From: SZUA-265 sp965651905
GTDB lineage: Bacteria; Myxococcota_A; Polyangia; Polyangiales; Polyangiaceae
Assembly: GCA_965651905.1 (NCBI GenBank)
Contig: CBFGUG010000035.1
Location: 1-64,000, forward strand
Reading direction: 5' to 3'
DNA: 64,000 bases
Shown here: positions 1 to 8,931 of the stretch, piece after piece
How the letters are laid out: each line of letters starts with the position of its first letter
Numbering within the stretch: the stretch's first letter is position 1
The notes under the pieces: model-generated
The model's input: the letters and a program-made list of their open reading frames with translations, nothing else
Told to the model about the DNA's origin: nothing
Database searches by the model: none
Translations under genes and position numbers: made by a program

Positions 1-132
1 GTCTCGCGAGGAATTCACTTCCGAGCGAGGGGGGCTTTTGAAAAAGCCCCCAAGAGTACAGCGCAGCCGGTTTATGGGGGGAGTCTCGCGAGGAATTCAC
101 TTCCGAGCGAGGGGGGCTTTTGAAAAAGCCCC
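1..132. repeat. 50-bp direct repeat, two copies, each ending in a hairpin
   Basis: An identical 50-bp block occurs at 1-50 and 83-132, an 82-bp period; the first copy begins at the window edge, so more copies may lie outside. Each copy contains an EcoRI-like GAATTC and ends in a G6-C-T4 / A5-G-C6 inverted repeat with a loop of about 2 nt. The second hairpin (111-134) lies directly after the stop codon of the minus-strand MATE gene. It could act as a terminator or stem-loop repeat element, although no U-tract follows the stem on the minus strand. Confidence 0.75.
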
Positions 133-139
133 CCGAAAA

Positions 140-1672
140 CTAATGCAGCGCGGTGTGGAGGAAGCCGCCGCGCCGATACACGAGAATGTAGACGATCGCG
201 AACATCCAGTACGTCATCGCGACCACTAGCCACAGCCCGGAGGCGCTAGTCTCGAGTACGCGGACGACCACCCAGCACGCGGGGATCTGGAATAGCGCGA
301 TCACCGCTTGATCGATCAAGAACGTCTGGCGGGTGGCGCCTGCTCCCTGAATAGCAGAGCCGAGCACGATGCCGATGCCGAGCCCGACGTAACTCGGCGC
401 GACCCAGCGGAAGTATTCCAGGCCCGTTTCGACCACGCCTTGCCCGGGTGAGAAGAACGCAATCATCTCTTCGCCCCAGATCAAGCAGGCCAAAGCGAAG
501 AACGCCATCATCACGGCGTTGTAGCCACACATGTACCAGCCACTGGCTTTGGCGCGCGTCAGGTTTCCCGCGCCGAGGTTTTGGCCCACGAAGGTCTGCG
601 ATGCGCTACCCCAGCCGAGGCCGACGAACAGGGCCATGGTCTCCCAGCGCAACACGACGCCCAGTGCAGTCGCGGTGTCTTGGTTGGTTGCGGTGGTGTA
701 GCCGCGCTGCGCGAACGCGACGACCGCCAGGATGGCCACGATGCGCACCACCAGTTGAGAACTCGTGGGCCAGCCGATGTCCCACACCTTCTGCATGATA
801 CGTCGGTCGGGGCGCTCTCGTGAGTCTGCGCGAAACAGGTTGTGACGCTTGAACGTGATGAAAAACGTGGGCACCAAGGCCAACGTGCGGGCGATGATCG
901 TCGCCCAACCCGCTCCGACCAACCCCATTCGCGGTAGATTCAGCGCCTCCGCGATGGGAGGTCCCCACGAAAAAATCGCGGGCGCTTCACCTGGGCCGTA
1001 CACCAGTAGCACCGCCAGCACGAGGTTCGCGGCGTTGGCCACGATCAGCATGGTGATCGGCGTCTTGCTACTGCCGAGCGCTCGTTGAATCGTGATCAGG
1101 TGCAGCAGCAAGTACATCGAGCAACTGCCCGTCATCGTGACCTGCAGGTAGGGAACACCGACATCCGCCACGGGGCCTTTGGTGTCCATCACAGTGCGCA
1201 GCAGGAAGTCCGACCCGAGTAGGCCGATGACGGCGAACACGCACGAGATGAACAGCACCATGAGCAGTGACTGCCAGGCCACGCGGCGCACGCCGTCTTC
1301 GTCACCCTCACCGTGGCGACGGCTGATCAGGGTGCCCGCGGCGATCGACAGGCCATAACTCAAGATGGTGCCGACGGCGGCGACGTTGTCACAACTGGCG
1401 ATGGCCGCCATCGCGGCATCCGCTGCGTCGCCATCGAGTCTGCCGATGATGTAGGCGTCCACCAAGTTGAAGGTGGTTTGCAGCCCCATGCCGATGGCGA
1501 GTGGGACACCGAAGCGAGCGGCCTCGACTGCCAACTTACCTTTGAGGATGCGCCGCACGTTGGGGTGCATCGACAAGGTGTCGAGGCGCGCTCGACCTTG
1601 GCCGGATGGCTTGGTCGGGACGGGGCGTGCGCGCTCTTGCGAGCCTTCGCTCGTCACTAGACTTTCCTTCAT
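140..1672 (-). CDS. MATE family multidrug/toxin efflux transporter
   Basis: A 510-residue polytopic inner-membrane protein with the two-fold repeat of the MATE (MatE) family, which exports cationic drugs or metabolites by Na+ or H+ antiport. About 12 hydrophobic segments start near residue 50 (PLAIGMGLQTTFNLVDAYIIG) and an equivalent second half starts near residue 280 (GWPTSSQLVVRIVAILAVV). An N-terminal hydrophilic tail of about 35 residues precedes the first helix. The ATG overlaps the stop of the upstream RNase HII-like gene (ATGA, 1669-1672), so the two are probably translationally coupled. Length is slightly above the usual 450-480 because of the tail. The substrate cannot be read from sequence. 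Confidence 0.93.
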   Translation of the reverse strand: MKESLVTSEGSQERARPVPTKPSGQGRARLDTLSMHPNVRRILKGKLAVEAARFGVPLAIGMGLQTTFNLVDAYIIGRLDGDAADAAMAAIASCDNVAAVGTILSYGLSIAAGTLISRRHGEGDEDGVRRVAWQSLLMVLFISCVFAVIGLLGSDFLLRTVMDTKGPVADVGVPYLQVTMTGSCSMYLLLHLITIQRALGSSKTPITMLIVANAANLVLAVLLVYGPGEAPAIFSWGPPIAEALNLPRMGLVGAGWATIIARTLALVPTFFITFKRHNLFRADSRERPDRRIMQKVWDIGWPTSSQLVVRIVAILAVVAFAQRGYTTATNQDTATALGVVLRWETMALFVGLGWGSASQTFVGQNLGAGNLTRAKASGWYMCGYNAVMMAFFALACLIWGEEMIAFFSPGQGVVETGLEYFRWVAPSYVGLGIGIVLGSAIQGAGATRQTFLIDQAVIALFQIPACWVVVRVLETSASGLWLVVAMTYWMFAIVYILVYRRGGFLHTALH

Positions 1673-2610
1673 CCGTCGCTCGTGCGCTCGAAGCAGTTAT
1701 CCGGGATTTTCTGTTTCTTGCGAGACGTCTTGGTCAGTTTCACCAGGTTGGCGGTGACCGGGTCGTGGTACCCGCTTACGTTCGCCAAACCTTCGATATT
1801 GCTGGTGTAGTATCGTGAGATCCGGCTCATGAGCAGCTCTCGCAGATACTTGCCGACCATCGACGCGAGCATAACTAGCGGATCGCTCGCGTCGGCGTCT
1901 TGCAGGAAATGCAGGTCGCCCACGCCTACGATTCGGTAGCTCGAGCGCTGTCGGCACTGTTCGAGCGCAATATGCAGCCGGCCGGACAACGGTCCAAAGT
2001 GCTTGGGGTAGTCGGTGATACCGCCCACTTTTCCGAGGATCGCCGTGACGTCACGTCCCGCTTCTGCGCGCATCCCCAGCACCAGACGTTCCATCGTGTG
2101 CAAGTCCGCGGCAAAGCGGTTCACGCCTTGGGCTCGCAGCTCGTTGAGTCGTGCGACACACACCGAGCTCGATCGGACTGAACGAATCGTCACACCGCGT
2201 TTCACGAATCGGGCCAGGTGTCCTCGTAGGCGCGCCACGACGTCGGGATCCGCCGAGAACTCGTCGTCGGGGATCGACCAGCACTGCGCGTGGGCGCGTT
2301 TCGGACAAGGGCTTTGCAGAGACGTCAGCGTTTCCGTGCTGAGCCGCTCGAACAATTCGGCGGGTGAGTTGGCGTCGGGGTGGAGTGCTCTGGCCCAGGC
2401 TTCGCCAAGCCCATGCTTGCCGAAGGCCAGCAGCTGCTTCGAGTCGTCGAGATCTTTCGCCACGATGGCAGGCAGGCCCCGCTGCATCCAGCGCAGTCCA
2501 CGCGGCTGCACCTCAGCGGCCACCGCAGTGACGAGCAGCGGGCCCAGGCGGGCGCCTAGTCCGTTTTCATCGACGCCGATGCGGTACTCGTGGGGTTGAT
2601 CGTCTGACAT
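1669..2610 (-). CDS. Ribonuclease HII-like protein (divergent, active site incomplete)
   Basis: A 313-residue protein with the RNase HII/HIII fold signature at its N-terminus: GVDENGLG (D14, E15) corresponds to the DEAGRG motif, followed by GPLLVTAV and a DDSKQL segment matching the family DSK motif. Near the C-terminus DADASDPLVMLASMVGKYLREL resembles the D-x-AASIIAK-x-RD segment. The middle motif, normally (V/I)DGN with the third catalytic Asp, reads ILGKVGG, so the Asp seems replaced by Leu. RNase HII removes ribonucleotides from DNA; activity here is doubtful. Longer than typical RNase HII (about 200-230). Followed by the MATE gene with an ATGA overlap. A better alignment might move the third acid elsewhere. 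Confidence 0.65.
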   Translation of the reverse strand: MSDDQPHEYRIGVDENGLGARLGPLLVTAVAAEVQPRGLRWMQRGLPAIVAKDLDDSKQLLAFGKHGLGEAWARALHPDANSPAELFERLSTETLTSLQSPCPKRAHAQCWSIPDDEFSADPDVVARLRGHLARFVKRGVTIRSVRSSSVCVARLNELRAQGVNRFAADLHTMERLVLGMRAEAGRDVTAILGKVGGITDYPKHFGPLSGRLHIALEQCRQRSSYRIVGVGDLHFLQDADASDPLVMLASMVGKYLRELLMSRISRYYTSNIEGLANVSGYHDPVTANLVKLTKTSRKKQKIPDNCFERTSDG

Positions 2611-2713
2611 GTGGTTGCTGGTCCTGCCTCACAATCGTCTGGCTGGCGCCGCGACCAAAGCCAAAAAGGCGGCAGGGCGGCGATCCATGCTAACGTGACT
2701 GACCGAAATCGTC

Positions 2714-3109
2714 ATGAGTGCCGCGCCCCCCACCAAAGCCCGTGTTTGCAAGATCCTCGTGGTCGAGGACGACCCCGCGATATCAGCGCTGCTCACGCGC
2801 GCGTTGGAAAACAACGCGTACAAAGTCGTGACAGCGAGTGATGGTGAGGAAGCGCTGATCGTCTGCGTCGAGGAACGACCAGACGTCGTGCTGCTCGACG
2901 TCAATCTGCCGAAGCTCGACGGATTTTCCGTGGCAAAGCGACTCAAGGGCGTGGACGCACTGAAGAACATTCCGATCATCTTTCTGACCGCAAAGGATCG
3001 ACCGACCGACATGATCGCTGGGATTCAGGCTGGCGCCAAACACTACCTGACGAAGCCGTTCAACATCGACGAGTTGCTTTCCAAGGTCAAGAAGCTCGTT
3101 CGAGGCTGA
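2714..3109 (+). CDS. Stand-alone response regulator receiver protein
   Basis: A 131-residue CheY-like protein consisting of a receiver domain only. The acidic pair (E18, D19, D20), phosphoacceptor D62 in LLDVNLP, T92 in FLTAKD and K114 in YLTKPF are all present, so it should be phosphorylatable. There is no output domain and no histidine kinase nearby, so it probably signals by protein-protein contact, as many myxobacterial single-domain receivers do. It is divergent from the RNase HII-like gene and lies 26 bp upstream of the MoaD-like gene. Confidence 0.93.
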   Translation: MSAAPPTKARVCKILVVEDDPAISALLTRALENNAYKVVTASDGEEALIVCVEERPDVVLLDVNLPKLDGFSVAKRLKGVDALKNIPIIFLTAKDRPTDMIAGIQAGAKHYLTKPFNIDELLSKVKKLVRG

Positions 3110-3135
3110 CGCAACTCGTCCCACAGGGCTTCGCC

Positions 3136-3384
3136 GTGTCGATACGTTTGCTGTTCTTTGCCGCGCTCCGTGACTGTATGGGGCAAGGTGAACGCGTGCA
3201 GGAGCTTCCCGGATCCATGGTGACAATCGCGCAGCTTCGCGATTGGCTTCAGGCCGAGTACGGGCAGCTCACCGGGCGCTTGGAGACGGTGCGTTTTGCG
3301 GTGAACGAACAGTTCGTGGAAGATGAGCATGCACTGTGCGATGGCGACGACGTAGCGCTCATCCCACCCGTGTCGGGGGGCTGA
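3136..3384 (+). CDS. moaD: MoaD-like molybdopterin synthase sulfur carrier subunit
   Basis: An 82-residue ubiquitin-fold protein that starts LLFFAALRD and ends PPVSGG. The C-terminal Gly-Gly is the site that is adenylated and thiocarboxylated so MoaD can donate sulfur to cyclic pyranopterin monophosphate with MoaE. Start is GTG, with AGGG about 7 bases upstream. No moaE or other molybdenum cofactor gene is in the window, so assignment to moaD rather than another ThiS/MoaD sulfur carrier rests on length and the PPVSGG tail. Confidence 0.85.
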   Translation: MSIRLLFFAALRDCMGQGERVQELPGSMVTIAQLRDWLQAEYGQLTGRLETVRFAVNEQFVEDEHALCDGDDVALIPPVSGG

Positions 3385-3415
3385 CATCTCGACGATCCCG
3401 CCGCGGGCCGGGTGC

Positions 3416-3997
3416 TCAGGCTTGGATTTCGATCTTGCCGACGGGGTAACCCGCGGGGCGATAGACGGCGTACGACAGCGCGAGAATCTCGACCAGTATC
3501 ACGCGATAGATCACATCGACGTGGTCGACGTCGATGTGCGGTGCGTTGGCCTCTAGCGTCGCATTGACGTGCTCGTGCACGAAATCCAGCAGGTGCTGCT
3601 GCTCCATCCCGATGATGTCATCGGTATCGAGCGATTCCAGCGGATCGGCACGTCGCAACTCTTCATCCAGGTCCAACAGTTCGCCTGTCGCACTGATGGA
3701 TTCGGCACTGACCTGCTCCATTTGCAAACCGTGCGCGTGCTCGAAAGCTAGCCACACGGCGAGCGCCAGAAAGTAGCCCAACGCCAGCGCCGTCTCGTCG
3801 AGCGGCTCGCTCAGCACGTCGCCGATGTGGGCGGACAAGCAGGGCTGCTCGCGCTCGAAGCGGTCGAACGCTTCGTCCAACTGCGAGCGAGCTTCTTCTT
3901 CGTCCTCCGAGATGCTCAGCCTAACGGACTCTAACGCAGAGAGCGGAACCCGCGCGTAGTTGGGAACGGGACGGATTGCTGAAGCTCTCACCCACAC
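3416..3997 (-). CDS. Hypothetical protein
   Basis: A 193-residue acidic protein of unknown function. It has an acidic helical N-terminal third (ISEDEEEARSQLDEAFDRFE), a moderately hydrophobic stretch near residues 70-90 and a second near 165-185. Neither is clearly a membrane helix and there is no signal peptide. The GTG start has no clear ribosome binding site, so the true start may be further in. It is convergent with the MoaD-like gene. Codon use and composition look like a real gene; I recognise no family. Confidence 0.6.
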   Translation of the reverse strand: MWVRASAIRPVPNYARVPLSALESVRLSISEDEEEARSQLDEAFDRFEREQPCLSAHIGDVLSEPLDETALALGYFLALAVWLAFEHAHGLQMEQVSAESISATGELLDLDEELRRADPLESLDTDDIIGMEQQHLLDFVHEHVNATLEANAPHIDVDHVDVIYRVILVEILALSYAVYRPAGYPVGKIEIQA

Positions 3998-4151
3998 GAA
4001 AGTAGGTCTAGCACGAAGACCCGGGCAGGCGCCGCCGATTACTTGCGGTCAGGCTGCTTTCAGCGAAGCGTGCCAAGAGCGCCCCAAGCTGGTTCGATTT
4101 CCGTTGCAAGTCATGAACTTGTCAGAGTGTTTCGGCGTCGCCGTGTGACTG

Positions 4152-5009
4152 TCATCGTCCCGCTATCGTTAGGATTCTGAGGTTCGAGGCAGGCACCCAA
4201 GCCTCGAAGCTTCCCCAGTTAACCCGGACTAGCCGGCCGCTCTGTCCGAGCACGGTTACCGTGGCACCCTCTGGAATTGCGGAGGCTTCGACATCGAGCG
4301 CTTTGGCAGAAAGTCGCTTGCCTTGCTCGTCGAGCAAGTTGGCTTCATCGACCACGACGACCGCTTCTCGCGTCGACTCTCGTTGGTGTGCAGCTAGCGC
4401 AGTCAGCGTACCGAACAACAGCAGCACTCCGACGCCCACGGCCGCCGAAATCTGCCCAGCGAGGCGGCGCGGCGAGTGGAGTTCAGCGCGCCGCAACACC
4501 AACCCGACACCTAGCAGGATAGAACCGAGCAGCGTGAGGCATGCCCACACGTTCTCCGGGAGTAGACCGACGATCGCACGTTCCAGTGACGGCGCGACGA
4601 CGACGGGATCCAGGCCACGCTGCGCGCGCAGCCGCGAGATCTCTCGCCGTGTGGCTGATAGTGCGCGTTCAGCGTCACTTGCGTCGGGTTGGCTCAGCAA
4701 TACTTCGCGCAGTGCGGCGACCGCTTGTCCCAGATCACCCGCTCGCTTCTTCGGACTCTCTGCGCGCTGCAAGTAAGCCAATGCGCGGTTGTAACTCGCG
4801 TCCGGATGCACGAACCCCGCGTCCGAGAGCCGTTCCAGCTCACTGATCGCTTCGCTGTACGCGCCGCGTTCGAGTGCCGCCGTCGCGCGCTCGACGGACG
4901 CCTCGGCGTCGGTCGCCGCGGGTGCGTGCTTCGACCAAGTGATGAGCGCCAATAGGCCGCTCAATACGATGCTCCAGAGCGTAGGGTCGCGCGCGAGACG
5001 AGGGAACAT
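4152..5009 (-). CDS. batE: BatE-like TPR/SH3 membrane protein
   Basis: A 285-residue protein, last gene of the MoxR/Bat operon. Residues 10-30 form an N-terminal membrane segment. TPR-like helices at about 35-125 include ALERGAYSEAISELERL and DASYNRALAYLQRAE. Two hydrophobic helices lie near 150-170 and 185-210. A bacterial SH3-like C-terminal domain (about 225-285) contains GATVTVLGQSGRLVRVNWGS and EAWVPASNLR. This matches BatE, the TPR-SH3 member of Bacteroides aerotolerance operons, thought to act with the VWA proteins BatA and BatB in the envelope. It starts 5 bp after the batD stop. Confidence 0.8.
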   Translation of the reverse strand: MFPRLARDPTLWSIVLSGLLALITWSKHAPAATDAEASVERATAALERGAYSEAISELERLSDAGFVHPDASYNRALAYLQRAESPKKRAGDLGQAVAALREVLLSQPDASDAERALSATRREISRLRAQRGLDPVVVAPSLERAIVGLLPENVWACLTLLGSILLGVGLVLRRAELHSPRRLAGQISAAVGVGVLLLFGTLTALAAHQRESTREAVVVVDEANLLDEQGKRLSAKALDVEASAIPEGATVTVLGQSGRLVRVNWGSFEAWVPASNLRILTIAGR

Positions 5010-5014
5010 GATCG

Positions 5015-6901
5015 TCAGGCACTCCCGCTACGTTTGAGGGACCGCTTGGTGACGGACGTCGTGCGCTTGATCAGGTCCTTTGTCGTCACTTGGGTTTGAC
5101 CGAAACGCAATTCGTCGAGCGCGCCGAAGATGGCGCGAACTTCAGCGGCGTGTTCCTCGCTGCAGCCCTCGCGCTGGAGCGCCGCGGCGAGCTCGTCGCG
5201 TAAGATGCCTCGCGCTTTCAAGCCAGTTTTGTCCTCTATGTCGAGCACCAGCGCCTTCTCGATGGCGCTGCAGGCTCCCTTGTCGTCACCCGCAGCGGCA
5301 AGTCGTCGTGCTTCAGACAAAGCTTCGGCAACTCGGCGAGCGGCGGAAGCCCGACGCTCCTGATTGCGACGCCGCAGACTACTCGAGGCGCCCCACAACC
5401 CTTGACCCAAGGCGATCGCAAACGGAAACCCCAACGTGCCCCACCAGAACCACGGAGCGCTGGCTATCTTCGTGGCTGGTTTGGGGGGGGCACCGAGTGG
5501 CTTTGGAGCGAGCAGCGCAGAGAGTGTTGCGCGTTCGGCCTCTTGCTTCTTGGCGGCGGCATCCGCCGCGGGCTCAACCGTCACGGTGCCGAGTTTCGCC
5601 CGGGCAATTCGGTAGGTTCGACCAGCGGCGTCGTAGTAGGGCAGGCTGAGTTCGCCCAAGTCGATCGTTCCTGGCGTAGTGAGATTGACGGCATAAGTGA
5701 ACGTGCGCGTTCCGCCCACGCGTCCCTTGGCGTCGACGCCGACCTCCGAGCGAATCGTCGGCTCCAGCCATTCGCTGCCTTTTTGCTCGGGTGTGGAAAG
5801 TGCGCCCGGCAAGTGACCCGCTCCCTCGAGGGTTGCGACCACGCTGATGCTGCCGCCCGCGTCGAGCTTTCGGGGTTGTACATCCGCACTCAGCTTGTAT
5901 TGGCCCACGTTGCCCGCCTGATAACCGTCGGGTCGTCCATCCGCAGGCGGATCGACGACCTCCAAGGTCAGCTGCGGGCTTTGGCGTACGATACCTTCGG
6001 GGGCCTGACGACTGACGTATCCGCTGCCGTAGAAGCTGATCTCCATCGGTCCGATCTCGAGTTGACCGCTCTCGAGTGGAAATAACGCGTAGCGCCTGAG
6101 TAGCTTGGCGGTAAATCTTCGCCCGTTAATCTCCACTTGATAGTGCGGTTGGCGCGCCGAGGTATCGACCAGTGCATGCGTGTAGAACTTCGGGCGCCGA
6201 GCTTCGCGCGGATTCTGCTCTTGGAACAGGCCACGACTGCCGTACGCGTAAATTTCGAGGGTGACCTGCTCCCCGACCACAGCGCGTCGCTTTGACAACT
6301 CGGCGCGCAGGAACGCCACGTTGTCGGGAGCGACGTCTACCGCAAACTCTTCGGGGGCTGTCGTAGGCTCGTTGAGTCCACCGCCCATCAGGTCGTCGAG
6401 CAAAGAGCGAGGGCGACGCCCGAACCCTGGTGGCCAATCGTCGTCATCGTCGAAGATGCTGCGCAGGCGCCGCTGACGTCTGGGCAAAGAGCCCTCGGGG
6501 ACGACGTTCACTCGGACCACGCGGCTTTCGACACGGCCTTGCGGGGTTTCGAAACTGGCTGGCCCGATCGTGTACTCGCCGGGTCGAGGCGCGGTCATTC
6601 GCCAGGTTGCGCTGGTCCCGACCAGGCGTTGCATGCGCCCGTTGGTGAAGCTGATCTGATGGCTGGTGCCCAGACTCGGACCACTGACGCTCAGTGTGTT
6701 CGGGCGGACCAGCTTGGGGTTGGACGGGGCTTCGTCATGGCTCATGGCCTGAGCCTGGACTTGAAACGTCGCTCCCACCTCCACTGTCTGCGGGGCTTCG
6801 AGTTGCACGTTCACCTGCGCCCAGGCGGTGGAGGTCAGCAAAGCGACGAACGCGACGACCAGCCACAACCCTGACGAGATCACGCGCAACTGCGCCGTCA
6901 C
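5015..6901 (-). CDS. batD: BatD-like protein (oxygen tolerance protein family)
   Basis: A 628-residue exported and membrane-anchored protein. It begins with a signal peptide (about residues 1-28, ending TAWAQ), followed by BatD-type beta-sandwich repeats including NVQLEAPQTVEVGATFQVQ and the RRYALFPLESGQLEIGP segment typical of the family. A C-terminal transmembrane helix (about 485-505, PWFWWGTLGFPFAIALGQ) leads to a basic alpha-helical cytoplasmic tail. An acidic DDDDD patch lies near residue 150. Its ATG overlaps the batB stop (ATGA at 6898-6901). BatD proteins accompany MoxR and VWA proteins in envelope-stress or complex-assembly operons; the molecular role is not settled. Confidence 0.88.
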   Translation of the reverse strand: MTAQLRVISSGLWLVVAFVALLTSTAWAQVNVQLEAPQTVEVGATFQVQAQAMSHDEAPSNPKLVRPNTLSVSGPSLGTSHQISFTNGRMQRLVGTSATWRMTAPRPGEYTIGPASFETPQGRVESRVVRVNVVPEGSLPRRQRRLRSIFDDDDDWPPGFGRRPRSLLDDLMGGGLNEPTTAPEEFAVDVAPDNVAFLRAELSKRRAVVGEQVTLEIYAYGSRGLFQEQNPREARRPKFYTHALVDTSARQPHYQVEINGRRFTAKLLRRYALFPLESGQLEIGPMEISFYGSGYVSRQAPEGIVRQSPQLTLEVVDPPADGRPDGYQAGNVGQYKLSADVQPRKLDAGGSISVVATLEGAGHLPGALSTPEQKGSEWLEPTIRSEVGVDAKGRVGGTRTFTYAVNLTTPGTIDLGELSLPYYDAAGRTYRIARAKLGTVTVEPAADAAAKKQEAERATLSALLAPKPLGAPPKPATKIASAPWFWWGTLGFPFAIALGQGLWGASSSLRRRNQERRASAARRVAEALSEARRLAAAGDDKGACSAIEKALVLDIEDKTGLKARGILRDELAAALQREGCSEEHAAEVRAIFGALDELRFGQTQVTTKDLIKRTTSVTKRSLKRSGSA

Positions 6902-8931
6902 TTGTCCTCCATCCTCGGCCGCACACGCCCCGGCTGCCCTTGTTGTACGTGCTGGAACATCGGCGCCCGCTCCAGTTGATCGAGCATGCGTTCGTCTTGG
7001 CTCAACGTGGGTCCCGGCTGAGTTGGCTGGGGCTGTTGTTGCTGCTGTTCCTGTTGTTGCTGATCTTGGCTTTGCTGCTGCTGGTCTTGGTTCTGATTCT
7101 GGTCTTGTTGATCTTGCTGATCCTGCTGCTGGTCTTGATTCTGATCTTGATCTTGTTGGTCCTGCTGCTGGTCTTGGTTCTGATCTTGATCTTGTTGGTC
7201 CTGCTGCTGGTCTTGGTTCTGATCTTGATCTTGGTTTTGATCCTGATCTTGATCTTGCGGCTCTCCTCCGTCACTCGGCGGCGGGGTTCCGCCGTCGGGG
7301 GGCGGCGGCTGGTTCTTCTCGTCTTCGATGGCGCGTGCCAATGCGATCGCCCGATTGAAGGCAGCCTTGGTACCCAGTTCCGTGCCCGCATCGGGATCGC
7401 CGCCAGGGTAGAGCTTGAGCGCCTCGTCGTAGCTGTCGACGGCGGCGCGGTAGTTGAAACGCAAGAACTCCAAGTTGCCACTCAGGTAATGCGCTTGCGC
7501 GCGCAACTCCAGCGGCACGCTTCTGTCTGCCGCGATCACGCTCACCAAACGCAAGGCGCAGTCCACTTGTTCACTGCGGCGAGCGAGCAGCGCTCCCGCG
7601 TTGGGATCCTGTTCGCTCGGAGGCGGCTGTCCGAATTGTTCGCCGTAACGTTCCGCGAGCTGGAACAACGTCAGGCCCAGGTCCAAAGTCGCGTTGGGCA
7701 GGTTACGAATGCGGTCGGGCGTGCCTAGGGTGCCGTCCTTGCACTTGCCCGTGCTCAGGTAGTCAGACAAGAGTGCATTTGCAGTGCCCGCATCTACCGT
7801 GCGAATCGCCACGATAGCCTGATCGACGACGGGTGAGTGTCTGGTGAACAGTTGCCGCTCCTGATCTTTGCATCCAACCAACGCGAGCATGGCCCCCAGC
7901 GCCAGGGTTGCAGACTTCTTACGGCGGGTTTGCGAAACGAACACCTCGACCAGCAGCAGCAACAGCGCGAGGCCGAGTGGATAGTAGAACACGTCCGCGT
8001 AAACCGTCTCCACACGTTCGGCGAGTTCTTCCGTCATCATGGTGCTCAGCTCGTCGGCAATTTCGTCGATGCCCGTTTGCCCAGCTTCGGCGCGCACGAC
8101 GCGGCCCGACGTCGTTTTTGCGATCTCGGCGAGTTGTTCCTCACCAGCGCTCGAAAGCGACGTGGTGAGCGGCTTGCCGTTGGCATCCCGACGAATGCCC
8201 ACCACTTTCCCCAGTTCGTCGACCTCTGGAATCGTCTCGGGTGCGCGAGTGCCAATCTGCACGACGTGGAGTAACACACCATCTTGGGCTGCCGCCTGGG
8301 CGACGTCCACTGGGTTACCTTCCAGATCTTCGCCGTCCGTCACCAGCAGGATCACCTTCTGATGTTTCTTGGACAGCGGGTCGCGTTGCAGTAGCTCGCG
8401 CGCACCCTCCAAGGCCCGCGCGATGGCGGTGCCACCAACTGGCATGTCGTTGGGCGTGGTCTGACGGAAGAACTGCGCGATGGCGCCGCCATCACTGGTC
8501 AGCGGAAAACTCAGGGGTTCACCTGCGAAGGCCACCGCCCCAAAGCGAGCTCCAGGCAGGCGTGAGATCAGACGCGCGACCTCGATTTTCGCTCGCTCGA
8601 TGCGGTTCGGGCTGATGTCTTGCGCGTACATGCTCTTGGAGTAGTCGAGCACGATCACGCAATCGAGGTTGGTGGCGGGAATGAGTCGCGTCCCGCGGCC
8701 ATATTGCGGGCCAGCTAGTGCCACGAACGCCAACGCGACGGACAAGACGACCAGTGCGCTCTTGGTCGCACGCCTGCCGCTGGAGCGCGCCGTGAACAAC
8801 TTGGAGACGGTCGTCGGATCGCCGAAACGTTTCGTGGCTGCAATCTGCCTGAGCCCACCCCAGATGTAGATCCCGAGGACCAGCAAGGCGAGCCCCGTTC
8901 CGAACAACCACAGCGGTTCGGCAAACTTCAT
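6898..8931 (-). CDS. batB: BatB-BatC fusion: VWA membrane protein with TPR and Gln/Asp/Asn-rich tail
   Basis: A 677-residue protein joining two Bat components. N-terminal membrane helices (about 5-25 and 58-76) flank a VWA domain (about 88-275) with an intact MIDAS start, LDYSKSM, and LVTDGED. Another helix near 310-330 is followed by a second part with TPR-like helices (about 480-530), as in BatC. The tail (about 557-640) is almost entirely Q, D and N, an extreme form of the low-complexity end often seen in BatC. ATGA overlaps join it to batA upstream and batD downstream. VWA proteins bind metal ions and partner proteins; this one probably acts with batA at the inner membrane. Confidence 0.88.
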   Translation of the reverse strand: MKFAEPLWLFGTGLALLVLGIYIWGGLRQIAATKRFGDPTTVSKLFTARSSGRRATKSALVVLSVALAFVALAGPQYGRGTRLIPATNLDCVIVLDYSKSMYAQDISPNRIERAKIEVARLISRLPGARFGAVAFAGEPLSFPLTSDGGAIAQFFRQTTPNDMPVGGTAIARALEGARELLQRDPLSKKHQKVILLVTDGEDLEGNPVDVAQAAAQDGVLLHVVQIGTRAPETIPEVDELGKVVGIRRDANGKPLTTSLSSAGEEQLAEIAKTTSGRVVRAEAGQTGIDEIADELSTMMTEELAERVETVYADVFYYPLGLALLLLLVEVFVSQTRRKKSATLALGAMLALVGCKDQERQLFTRHSPVVDQAIVAIRTVDAGTANALLSDYLSTGKCKDGTLGTPDRIRNLPNATLDLGLTLFQLAERYGEQFGQPPPSEQDPNAGALLARRSEQVDCALRLVSVIAADRSVPLELRAQAHYLSGNLEFLRFNYRAAVDSYDEALKLYPGGDPDAGTELGTKAAFNRAIALARAIEDEKNQPPPPDGGTPPPSDGGEPQDQDQDQNQDQDQNQDQQQDQQDQDQNQDQQQDQQDQDQNQDQQQDQQDQQDQNQNQDQQQQSQDQQQQEQQQQQPQPTQPGPTLSQDERMLDQLERAPMFQHVQQGQPGRVRPRMEDK
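7141..7218. repeat. 39-bp perfect tandem duplication in the batB-batC tail
   Basis: Two identical 39-bp units (7141-7179 and 7180-7218) encode 13 residues each of Gln/Asp/Asn low-complexity sequence. Partial copies flank them on both sides (about 7080-7140 and 7219-7250). The reading frame is kept. Such repeats expand and contract by slippage, so tail length is likely to differ between strains. Confidence 0.85.
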
